Source of the DNA: Candidatus Dependentiae bacterium
GTDB taxonomy: Bacteria > Babelota > Babeliae > Babelales > RVW-14
Direction: 5' to 3'
Length of the DNA: 64,000 bases
Assembly (NCBI GenBank): GCA_018266175.1
Contig: JAFEAY010000012.1
Location: 32,533-96,532 of the forward strand
Within the stretch, counting starts at the first letter, position 1. Every line of letters starts with the position of its first letter. Position numbers and translations under genes: made by a program. Under the pieces are notes generated by a model that was not told where the DNA came from, did no database searches, and saw nothing but the letters and a program-made list of their open reading frames with translations. Positions 54,277 through 62,332 of this stretch are shown piece by piece.

Positions 54277-55488
54277 ATGCTTAACAAAATCAAATATTTT
54301 TTCTTCGCACTCCCAATTTTTGCTCTTGTTGCCTGGATTGGCAATTCAACGGTAAATTATTTTACGCATAATACTCCCCCAGAAATATCTTTTGTTGGCC
54401 TTGTTCATCAAGGTTCATATGCAGAAAAACTTTCCTGCGCAATAAAATCAACCGGAACGTACAAAGTGAAAACGCTCTCCGCTTGGCTTGATGGCAAAGA
54501 GTATGATCTTGGTGAAGCAAAATTTATTCGCAGAAAACTCTTTGAGTCTCCACTTTCAATCGACCTGGGAAATCTTGAAAATGGCCCTCATACTTTTGAA
54601 GTAGAAGCAACTGATTCAAGTTACAACCAAAATCAAGCACATGAAAAAGTAACGTTCTATGTTGATAATTTGCCCCTCAAAGCTGAATACCTTGAACCAC
54701 GTTACACCGTAGAACAAGGCAAAACATTGCATTTAAAAATGCAATTGAATAAGCCAATAGCCCAAGGACGCATTTCATTCTTATCCAAAGACTATTTTTT
54801 CTATCCAGAATCTGAAGGCTCAACACTGTATGAATGTTTTATTCCCATCGACTGCGAAGAAAAATCACTTGAAGTAACACCTCAAACTGAAATTGCTGAT
54901 GCTGTCGGTAATTCGCTTAAGCTTACCTGCGCTATCCAAGTAAAACCTTTTGCATTTAAAAAACAACGTGGATTCACCGTATCAGAAGAAAAGCTTGAGC
55001 AGGAAAAAGAGGTAAGCATGAATACCAAGATCTTGCGCGATGCAATTAATAAATGGGTTCAGGATTCACCAAAGAAAAAGCTCTGGAATGGCCCGTTTGA
55101 ATACCCAATCGAAGTTCAACGCGTTACTACACCGTTTGGCGAAGTCAGAACAACCCCACAGCGTGGCCGCTATCATCACAAAGGGCTTGACCTAGTCAAC
55201 CAACCCCGCTCTGTTGTATGGGCTGCACAGCATGGCAAAATAGTCATCAAAGACCGTTTCTTGATGACCGGCAACACAATTGTTATTGACCATGGCCTTG
55301 GTATTTTTACACTCTACGCGCATCTTGAAGATTTTGGAGATGTTAACGTAGGAGACACTGTTCAAAAAGGAAACCCAATTGGTCGCCTTGGCATGACCGG
55401 CTATGCATCGGGTTATCATTTACATTGGGAAATGCTCGTACAAGGTGTACAAGTTGATCCTGTTGAATGGACTTCAAATATCCACTAA
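54277..55488 (+). CDS. M23-family peptidase (LytM-type)
   Basis: A 403-residue protein with one N-terminal membrane helix (~5-22), a beta-rich middle (~35-230) resembling Ig-like modules, a short helix, and a C-terminal M23 domain from ~270. Metal-binding elements are present: H-x3-D in YHHKGLDL and HLHWE (near 383-387), with TGNTIVIDHG between. M23 enzymes cut peptidoglycan cross-links or, if inactive, regulate amidases. It may act in cell-wall remodelling in the periplasm. A terminator follows. Confidence 0.88.
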   Translation: MLNKIKYFFFALPIFALVAWIGNSTVNYFTHNTPPEISFVGLVHQGSYAEKLSCAIKSTGTYKVKTLSAWLDGKEYDLGEAKFIRRKLFESPLSIDLGNLENGPHTFEVEATDSSYNQNQAHEKVTFYVDNLPLKAEYLEPRYTVEQGKTLHLKMQLNKPIAQGRISFLSKDYFFYPESEGSTLYECFIPIDCEEKSLEVTPQTEIADAVGNSLKLTCAIQVKPFAFKKQRGFTVSEEKLEQEKEVSMNTKILRDAINKWVQDSPKKKLWNGPFEYPIEVQRVTTPFGEVRTTPQRGRYHHKGLDLVNQPRSVVWAAQHGKIVIKDRFLMTGNTIVIDHGLGIFTLYAHLEDFGDVNVGDTVQKGNPIGRLGMTGYASGYHLHWEMLVQGVQVDPVEWTSNIH

Positions 55489-55507
55489 GAATTTTTAGAT
55501 TTATCTC

Positions 55508-55539
55508 AAAGCCCTTGGTCAAAAGCCTGGGGCTTTTTT
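55508..55539 (+). terminator. Terminator after the M23 peptidase gene
   Basis: AAGCCCTTGG and CCTGGGGCTT arms (two mismatches) are followed by six T. It ends at the stop of the convergent ATPase gene. Confidence 0.75.
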
Positions 55540-56797
55540 ATTCCTGAATAAGCGCCAAAAGTTCTTCAAGGCTGATGATCCCTTGTTCAACTTTTCTTAA
55601 TCCATCAGCAAATAAGCAAATCATACCTTGCGTTTGCGCATAGGTTTTAATCTCTGCAGGTGATGTTTTTTTTATGATCATTTCTTTGATGCGGTCATCA
55701 ACAACAAGTAACTCAAAAACACCAGTTCGACCTTTGTATCCAAGCTTAAAGCACGCGCGGCAACCAACCGGAACATAACAATCGGTCAACGATCGGCCTA
55801 AATAGCGTATTGCCGCTTCCTGAATACTTGCAGGAGCGTCAACTTTTTGCTTGCATGCAGAACACAAAACACGTACCAGCCGCTGGGCCATAACTCCAAT
55901 GACACTTGCACTCATCAAAAAAGGCTCAACGCCCATATCCAAAAGCCTTGAAAGCGCACCAACAGCATCATTAGTATGCAATGTACTCAAAACCAAGTGT
56001 CCTGTCAGAGCTGCTTCAACGGCAATGTGCACCGTTGGAATATCACGCACCTCACCAATCATCATGATGTCGGGATCCTGTCGAACCAGCGAACGAAGCC
56101 CATTTTCAAAACTGAAACCGGTTTTAAGATTAACCTGCGTCTGCGTAATCCCTTCAAGCTCGTACTCGATAGGATCCTCCATAGTAACAATATTTTTTCC
56201 AGGCTTATTGAGCGCTGATAGCACAGCATAGAGCGTTGTTGTCTTGCCAGCACCTGTTGGTCCAGTTACTAAAAAAAGCCCATGCTGATGCTTAATGATT
56301 GATAAAAGTTGACCGTACATCGCATCGGAAAAACCTAGCATGCTCAATGTAAGCAATCGCTCATCACGATCAAGAAGCCTGAGAACCATTTTTTCGCCAT
56401 AGAGCGATGGAAAAGTTGCCACACGAATATCAATAAACCTCTCGATGCTTGTTTGATCTTGATTGGTAAGTGCTACATGAATTTTACACTTACCATCCTG
56501 CGGAAGAAGATGCTGGGCAATATCCATTGCAGCAAGAACCTTAAGGCGAGCAATCACTTGCTCTTGATAAAGAATCGGAATTGGCTGCTGGTCATACAGC
56601 ACGCCATCAATACGAAAGCGAACTCGCACATGAGTATCACTTGGTTGAAGGTGAATATCGGAAGCATTCACCACAATTGCTTGGTACAATAAGGCATCCA
56701 CGAGTGTAACCACAGGGTCTTGCTGAAGATTACGCTTGATGCGCTCTTCTTGTCCGAGCAACGTATAAATTGCCTGCGCCATCCCCCGATGGTTCAT
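55538..56797 (-). CDS. PilB/GspE-family secretion ATPase
   Basis: A 419-residue ATPase. Walker A GPTGAGKTT is at 179-187, the Asp box/Walker B region is DPDIMMIGEVRD, and the His box is LVLSTLHTNDA. Two CxxC pairs (CSACK, CRACF) form the zinc site of PilB/GspE. An N-terminal GSPII_E_N domain is missing, so it is shorter than the usual 500-570. It powers type II secretion or a type IV pilus; no other such genes are nearby. AAGGTAGGG precedes the ATG. Confidence 0.9.
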   Translation of the reverse strand: MNHRGMAQAIYTLLGQEERIKRNLQQDPVVTLVDALLYQAIVVNASDIHLQPSDTHVRVRFRIDGVLYDQQPIPILYQEQVIARLKVLAAMDIAQHLLPQDGKCKIHVALTNQDQTSIERFIDIRVATFPSLYGEKMVLRLLDRDERLLTLSMLGFSDAMYGQLLSIIKHQHGLFLVTGPTGAGKTTTLYAVLSALNKPGKNIVTMEDPIEYELEGITQTQVNLKTGFSFENGLRSLVRQDPDIMMIGEVRDIPTVHIAVEAALTGHLVLSTLHTNDAVGALSRLLDMGVEPFLMSASVIGVMAQRLVRVLCSACKQKVDAPASIQEAAIRYLGRSLTDCYVPVGCRACFKLGYKGRTGVFELLVVDDRIKEMIIKKTSPAEIKTYAQTQGMICLFADGLRKVEQGIISLEELLALIQE

Positions 56798-56853
56798 GTA
56801 CCCTACCTTTTTTATATCATAAGAAATCTAAGCCTGATTACCGTGCGCTCTTT

Positions 56854-57264
56854 TTAGCCAAGTCGATATCCCAACAAAAAGCCAATCACCACGGTCACTG
56901 TTGCTAAAACATTAAGCTTTACCCAGTCAATCAAACTCATTCCCATAATTTTTGCTATTGTTTGAACATCAACTTCTGGAGTAAACCCAAAAAGGCCTTT
57001 AATCGCTGACCAATCGATCGTTACCATGTTATTGTAATGCAACGCAAAAACCAAAAGCGCTGCAATAATCGAGGAAACAAAAATAATTTTAAGGTACTTT
57101 TTCAAGACAAGTCCAGCTGCAAAGCTCAGTCCAAAAAAGATGATTGCTTCAACTGCCTGAGCCGATGAACCGCCTATTTTCTCTGATACTGTTTTCAGAT
57201 CAAAGGAATTCCAGAAACTTTTAATTTGATCCATAAATGAAGCAACGTGTGATTCAACCGCCAT
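56854..57264 (-). CDS. FUN14-domain-like membrane protein
   Basis: A 136-residue protein. Helical N-terminus, then a hydrophobic stretch GLSFAAGLVLKKYLKIIFVS, VTIDWSAIKGLFG, and a second hydrophobic segment ending GFLLGYRLG. This order and these small motifs (G-x3-G-x2-L-KK, V-x-W, GF-x-LG-x-R-x-G) match FUN14 proteins, known in eukaryotes as mitochondrial outer-membrane receptors and also found in bacteria. The call rests on pattern only. It is monocistronic beside PilB-like and HU genes. Role unknown. Confidence 0.55.
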   Translation of the reverse strand: MAVESHVASFMDQIKSFWNSFDLKTVSEKIGGSSAQAVEAIIFFGLSFAAGLVLKKYLKIIFVSSIIAALLVFALHYNNMVTIDWSAIKGLFGFTPEVDVQTIAKIMGMSLIDWVKLNVLATVTVVIGFLLGYRLG

Positions 57265-57452
57265 GACATCTCCCCTGTATTTTTAAAAATTATGTTTCAA
57301 TATTACATTTTCAAGATAACAAAGACACAATGCAAAATTCAATACTATTCTGGATAAAAATTCAGAATATCAATAATAATAAACATCAATGAAAAAAGGC
57401 AGGAACGTGAAAGCACTATTCCTGCCGAAGACTTTTGAGCTTAAAATTACTT

Positions 57453-57725
57453 TTAGCTTACGATGTCTTTTAACTTTTTGCCTGGCTTGAATTTTGGAAC
57501 TTTCTTTGCAGGAATTTTCATCTTATTGCCTGTTGCTGGATTAATACCAACACGCTCTTTGCGGCGCATAACGGTAAAGGTACCAAAACCGGTCAAAACA
57601 ACTGATTTGCCTTTTTTCAAGGTGCCTTCAACAGCTTTGATGAAAGATTCAAGAGCATTTTTGCAAATCGTTTTAGAAAGTTTTGTTTCTTTAGCCATTT
57701 GCTCGATTAACGAAGCCTTGTTCAT
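57453..57725 (-). CDS. hup: DNA-binding protein HU
   Basis: A 90-residue HU/IHF-type protein. It shows the N-terminal NKASLIEQMAKETKLSK helices, GFGTFTVMRRKERVGINPATG (key part: GTFTV, R-RKER-G-NP-TG) and KVPKFKPGKKLK arm/end. It bends and compacts DNA. GGATGAGGAG precedes the ATG, and a candidate promoter (TTGACG and TAACGT, 16 bases apart, at 57757-57784) lies upstream. Whether it acts with the Lys-rich sigma tail is unknown. Confidence 0.96.
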   Translation of the reverse strand: MNKASLIEQMAKETKLSKTICKNALESFIKAVEGTLKKGKSVVLTGFGTFTVMRRKERVGINPATGNKMKIPAKKVPKFKPGKKLKDIVS

Positions 57726-57756
57726 AACAAACTCCTCATCCTAAGGATGGATTTAA

Positions 57757-57784
57757 ACGTTAGAAACCACACAACACACGTCAA
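57757..57784 (-). promoter_or_regulatory. Candidate promoter of the HU gene
   Basis: On the minus strand TTGACG (57779-57784) and TAACGT (57757-57762) are 16 bases apart, about 30 bases before the HU ATG. The -10 match is weak. Confidence 0.35.
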
Positions 57785-57970
57785 CACAAACAAATCTCTT
57801 TATCAAAGACAGAATTGTTCATCCAATAACTTTTGTCAAGTATTGCCATCGATTTTCCGAGTATTCTGTCTTCTTGGAGAAATATTTTTCTAAAATATCT
57901 GACTACAACATTACTTGCAAAAATTAATACAATGCGTTTTTTGAATAGATTCGGAGAGAGTAAAGCGGAG

Positions 57971-57999
57971 TTTATCCTGAGCCTGTCGAAGTGATAAAA
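57971..57999. repeat. Dispersed-repeat-like element CCTGAGCCTGTCGAAG
   Basis: The core CCTGAGCCTGTCGAAG is a known type of dispersed bacterial repeat, here flanked by TTTATC and GATAAA, which pair. It lies in the 421-base gap 57726-58146 between HU and tRNA-Leu; that gap otherwise holds only the HU promoter region and no gene I can support. Confidence 0.55.
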
Positions 58000-58146
58000 C
58001 ACTCTATTTATTGCTCAAGCCCCGACGAAGCGTCCAGAATGAGCAGGATTCAAAATTATAGTGTGACAGCTTGTTCCTCGATTATATCGAGAATAAACTC
58101 TGCTTGCCAAATTGGCCTGTCATCCGTAGCCATGTAGTAGGTAGGA

Positions 58147-58234
58147 TGGTGCCGAGGGCCGGACTCGAACCGGCACGGGATTTTGTCCCGAGGGATTTTA
58201 AGTCCCTTGCGTCTACCTATTCCGCCACCCCGGC
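58147..58234 (-). tRNA. tRNA-Leu(UAA), CCA encoded
   Basis: Acceptor GCCGGGG pairs with CCTCGGC; discriminator A and encoded CCA follow. D-arm GGCGGAATAGGTAGACGC, anticodon loop CTTAAAA (anticodon TAA), a long variable arm and T-arm GGTTCGAGTCC complete a class II tRNA. A37 with A36 makes it a likely MiaA/MiaB substrate; miaB lies just upstream in the same direction. Confidence 0.95.
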
Positions 58235-58255
58235 ACATTTCATGATTTCAAAATT

Positions 58256-58329
<74 letters not shown>

Positions 58330-58361
58330 TTTTTTTTACTTATTTCAAAGCCGCTTTAAGG

Positions 58362-59786
58362 CTAAACAAGAACACCAACCATATTAACGGGACCTGTTTC
58401 TTGTATACACAATTGAACAAAACTTCCAATCATATCGTCAGATCCTTGAAAGTGTACGCGAACGTTACCTTCAGTTCTTGCTAGAAGTTTATCATGTGCG
58501 ACACGTTTTTCAACTAAACATGTAAAAGTTTTTCCAATATTGTGTAAATTTTTTTCTAAACAGATCTCTTTTTGGCGTTCTTGCAACAATTCAAGCCATT
58601 TTTGTTTATCTTGATAGGTACTTGTATCTTCCATATTTGCAGCACGCGTATATTTCCGTGGTGAGTAAATGAAAGAATAAACTAAATCGTACTTAACTTT
58701 TTCCATCAATTCACGCGTAGCCAGGTAATCCTCTTCAGTCTCTCCTGGAAATCCAACAATAATATCTGTTGAAATTGTTGCACCAGGAAGCAGCTCACGA
58801 ATCCAGCCAATCTGCTCAAGATACTGTGCTGCTGTATAGTTACGCTTCATCAAATCAAGAATGCGATCTGATCCCGATTGTACAGGAAAATGGACATACC
58901 CAGGAAGCTTATCGCGATGCTGAGCAATTACTTCAAAAAGTTCTCGCGTCATATCTTGAGGATGAGGACTGATCCATCGAACCCAAAATTGTCCCTCAAT
59001 TGCTGCTACACGTCGCATGAGTTCTGGAAATTTATGGCCTGTTTCTGGATCGATATAAGAATTAACATTTTGACCAATAAGCGTAATTTCTTTAGCGCCG
59101 TTGGCAATATCATGAGCAACACGGTCCAAAATTTGAGCCATTGGATAACTCACCTCGCCACCACGTGTAAATGGAACAATGCAATATGCACATGCTTTAT
59201 TACACCCGGTCATAATATTCACGTATGAACGGTTTACTTCTAAAGGCTTTTCAGCACCCGGTTTGTCCGCAATTTTCTTTTCAGCTTTCTTAAGGCCCAA
59301 CGATACAAAACGAGGTGTACTTAATAATTTTTTAAACTGTACCACTTTTTTAACATCGCGATCTTGACCACCCGATTTAACATTTAAATCAGGGGCGCTC
59401 TGAAACATTTGCTTGGTTGTTTCAAGATTCACGACGGCATCCATCAAATATGCCTTCAGAGTGTCATACTCTTCACGAGCCCCATACACAAAGTTAACGA
59501 GGTCAAAGCGCTGGTAAATCTCTTTTTTCTTATAACTGGCAACACATCCAATTACCCCAATTTTCATATAAGCACGAGCTTTTTTATGCTCGGCAAGCTC
59601 ACCAAGGTACGAGAAGAGTTTCTGCTCTGCCTTGTCACGTACCGCACAGGTATTGACAATAGCAAGGTCGGCTTGCTCTTCGTTTTGCACCTCTTTACAG
59701 CCAAGTTCATCCAAAAACTTTGCAAGGCCTTGAGAGTCTGCAACGTTGGCTTGACAGCCATAAGTTTTAAAAAAGTAGTTAATCAT
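58362..59786 (-). CDS. miaB: tRNA-2-methylthio-N6-isopentenyladenosine synthase MiaB
   Basis: A 474-residue methylthiotransferase. Cys11, Cys47 and Cys81 hold the auxiliary 4Fe-4S cluster; C195-x3-C199-x2-C202 (GCNKACAYC) is the radical-SAM site; a TRAM domain ends the protein. It adds a methylthio group to i6A37 of tRNAs reading UNN codons. Two such tRNAs follow at once on the same strand. The central insertion (~115-180) is longer than in many MiaB proteins. No strong upstream ribosome-binding site. Confidence 0.95.
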   Translation of the reverse strand: MINYFFKTYGCQANVADSQGLAKFLDELGCKEVQNEEQADLAIVNTCAVRDKAEQKLFSYLGELAEHKKARAYMKIGVIGCVASYKKKEIYQRFDLVNFVYGAREEYDTLKAYLMDAVVNLETTKQMFQSAPDLNVKSGGQDRDVKKVVQFKKLLSTPRFVSLGLKKAEKKIADKPGAEKPLEVNRSYVNIMTGCNKACAYCIVPFTRGGEVSYPMAQILDRVAHDIANGAKEITLIGQNVNSYIDPETGHKFPELMRRVAAIEGQFWVRWISPHPQDMTRELFEVIAQHRDKLPGYVHFPVQSGSDRILDLMKRNYTAAQYLEQIGWIRELLPGATISTDIIVGFPGETEEDYLATRELMEKVKYDLVYSFIYSPRKYTRAANMEDTSTYQDKQKWLELLQERQKEICLEKNLHNIGKTFTCLVEKRVAHDKLLARTEGNVRVHFQGSDDMIGSFVQLCIQETGPVNMVGVLV

Positions 59787-60021
59787 CGCTTCCTAATACC
59801 AGCTTTATACCAGTTTTAAATCAAATTTCATTGGGCATTTCAGTATAAACGAGATCATAAAATGGGCAAGATCTCATAAAGCTGCCCAATTACTGAACCT
59901 GAGCTTCACGAAAGCATAAACAAGCACACCTTATTTATTGTTATTTTATTTTCAGTTGTAATATAATTAAATAAAATACATTGATTTATTTAAACATTTC
60001 ACAAGATAAATAGGTAACAGT

Positions 60022-62241
60022 ATGAAAATAAAATTTTTAGCGATTATCTTATTTTTTGGAATAAGCTCTCTATCATTTATTTCGGGCACCTGCAAAGCAA
60101 TGGATGTACATAAGAGTGAATCTATTATTGAAATAAACGAAAATCCAAACGAACATGAAGACTTTTTAATTAAAATAGAGAGCAAAAAAGCTGAACCGAT
60201 TCATAAACACCGGGAGCAACTCAAAATTCATAGAAGTGTACGGTGGTCAGCACAACAAAAAAAAGCTTCTCGTGCTCGAGCACAAGTAACCCAGATAAAA
60301 CGCTCGAAATGGAAAGCCCAAGCTGAACAAGAAGCTCTAGAAGAAGCAAAACTTCACATGCCTCTATGCATTTTCATGGATGATGAATCAGAAAATGAAT
60401 CCCCTTCAAAAAAAGAAATTTATCCCGTTTCTTATGATTTTATTAACGCTCTCAACGCAAAAACTATTCCTATTATTGTGAGCCATAGCCTCCTGCACAA
60501 TATTATTTATCGCAAGCGCAATAACACGAATTCAGAGGTTTTAAGCGATATTTCACTTTTAAACGCTGATTGGGATCTCTTTCTTGTTCCTGAAACACAA
60601 TTACTTCTTGCATTGCCAAAAACTCTAAGTCAGCAACAAAAAGATTATTTTAATACTGAGCCCTTAGAAGACCTCAATCACCTGCTTCCTATAGATGGCG
60701 ATCCCGATGAGTATGAGCAACTTTTACATAAAATTTTAAGCTATAAAGACTTATTTCCACAAGGCTTACCATTCGTAGAAGCTTATGATTTTAAACATAT
60801 TTTTAATGCTCAAAAAATTAAACATTACAACCCTATTTGGGACATTTTTTTAAGCGGTCATGGATATAAATTAGAAGCTATCGCAGATTTACCACTTGAT
60901 GTTTTTAGTGACCTTCTAACTTTTTTTGACACCAACCTTACCGTCGGTGTTGTGATGGTATCAAGTTGCTATGCTGGAGGAGTCAATTTAGAAGTGTCTC
61001 ATAGAAAGATCGATATTAACCAAAATCTTCTTCCTTACAAACTTCACTTTCCATACATTGTTGCATCGGTCGGGGAGATGGGAACCTCTGGACGCTATGA
61101 TTTTAAGACTTTAATGGAGTATGCAAAACATATAAAAACATTTGATAAAACAGCTTTGAACAATCTCCTTTCCACGCTCCATGCAAGCAAGAATGAATTA
61201 CTTCAAGCTCATAGAAACAAAACTATCCCCCAAATAATTTTACCGGGCGGCATAAAAATTCAGACACTTTATCCTGACGACGATATCACTATCATTGGAA
61301 AAGTTTTTTTAAAAAAACATGAACGTGAAAATAAGCCTATTATTACCTATGAAAAAATATTGCGTAATAAACAAGGAACACTCTCAAAACAAACAAAAAA
61401 CGGTGTAAAAAACATTTTAATATATCCAGCACGAATTAATGTCCCTCTGGAGATAAAGCCTATTTTGGGGCAAGATGATGCAGTTAACTTAATGAACTTT
61501 GATCTAAGAACACTTCCGAATGCCCAATTACTTCTCGATAAAGCAAGTAAAACAGCATGGTCAGACCGTAAAAAAGGTTTACAAAATTGGCTAACATTTT
61601 CAAAAACTCATGCATCCAATCTTTCTCATCTCTATTCATATGCAGATTCGGCACATCAAAACGCCAGTAAAAAAGAAAAATCTAAAGAGCCGTTAATTGT
61701 ATTTAAAACAAGTATTTCAGAACTTTTTCCAGCGCTGCTTTCTATGATTCATCGTGATACAACACACTTCATTCAAGAAATTATTCTCAATGATACACAG
61801 GGCAATTTTTCACAAGGAAAAATAATAGACTTTATTCGCCATGCACTACTCAACCAACAAAATCGTGAGTCAACAAAAAAAATTATTATAGATCAACTCA
61901 CAGGAAAAAATGATCTGAACCTTACCCTTGAAGCACTTCGAGTAAATTTGAAAAATCCAAACTTACACCCACTTGAAACTGCCTTACGCAAAATTTATGG
62001 TGAATACCCGGATACAATTGTACTTGAGAAATTAATAGTAGAAACAACAGGTGAAGTAGATCCTGAAACATTGGAAGCAACTGGCAAATGTAGTATCAAA
62101 TTTATGCTTAAAGACGGTTCCGCATGGGAATTGAAACATAATTTCAAAAATCCACCTGCAACTCCTTGGAATTTTCAAGAATATGATGCTAACGAGCATC
62201 TGAAAGTCTTTGAACAACTTAAACAAAAAATCCCCGAATAG
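60022..62241 (+). CDS. Secreted protein with caspase-like His/Cys pair
   Basis: A 739-residue protein with a signal peptide (hydrophobic ~5-23, ending TCKAM). A basic charged helix follows (~70-112). Around 230-345 the order strand, SGHGY with His280, then VVMVSSCYAGG with Cys316, resembles clan CD cysteine peptidases (caspase/clostripain/CHAT type), where His and Cys follow two beta-strands. Sequence away from these motifs is unrecognised; the C-terminal third is helical. Substrate, activity and export are inferred. The stop lies inside a perfect palindrome that probably ends transcription. Confidence 0.65.
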   Translation: MKIKFLAIILFFGISSLSFISGTCKAMDVHKSESIIEINENPNEHEDFLIKIESKKAEPIHKHREQLKIHRSVRWSAQQKKASRARAQVTQIKRSKWKAQAEQEALEEAKLHMPLCIFMDDESENESPSKKEIYPVSYDFINALNAKTIPIIVSHSLLHNIIYRKRNNTNSEVLSDISLLNADWDLFLVPETQLLLALPKTLSQQQKDYFNTEPLEDLNHLLPIDGDPDEYEQLLHKILSYKDLFPQGLPFVEAYDFKHIFNAQKIKHYNPIWDIFLSGHGYKLEAIADLPLDVFSDLLTFFDTNLTVGVVMVSSCYAGGVNLEVSHRKIDINQNLLPYKLHFPYIVASVGEMGTSGRYDFKTLMEYAKHIKTFDKTALNNLLSTLHASKNELLQAHRNKTIPQIILPGGIKIQTLYPDDDITIIGKVFLKKHERENKPIITYEKILRNKQGTLSKQTKNGVKNILIYPARINVPLEIKPILGQDDAVNLMNFDLRTLPNAQLLLDKASKTAWSDRKKGLQNWLTFSKTHASNLSHLYSYADSAHQNASKKEKSKEPLIVFKTSISELFPALLSMIHRDTTHFIQEIILNDTQGNFSQGKIIDFIRHALLNQQNRESTKKIIIDQLTGKNDLNLTLEALRVNLKNPNLHPLETALRKIYGEYPDTIVLEKLIVETTGEVDPETLEATGKCSIKFMLKDGSAWELKHNFKNPPATPWNFQEYDANEHLKVFEQLKQKIPE

Positions 62242-62274
62242 AGCATCTTAATAGATGCTCTATTCGGGGATTTT
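62227..62274. terminator. Perfect 22-bp-arm palindrome overlapping the stop of the caspase-like gene
   Basis: Arms 62227-62248 and 62253-62274 pair without mismatch around TAAT, with A-run and T-run at the edges. The TAG stop of the gene ending 62241 is inside the left arm, resembling the palindrome at 12260. Confidence 0.85.
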
Positions 62275-62332
62275 ATTAACACAAAGCAAAAGAACAGCTA
62301 AACGATAATCGCTTTATGCGTAAGTACTGCGC

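Noticed and set aside
58056-58238. 60-residue minus-strand frame
   Set aside because: It spans the tRNA-Leu gene.
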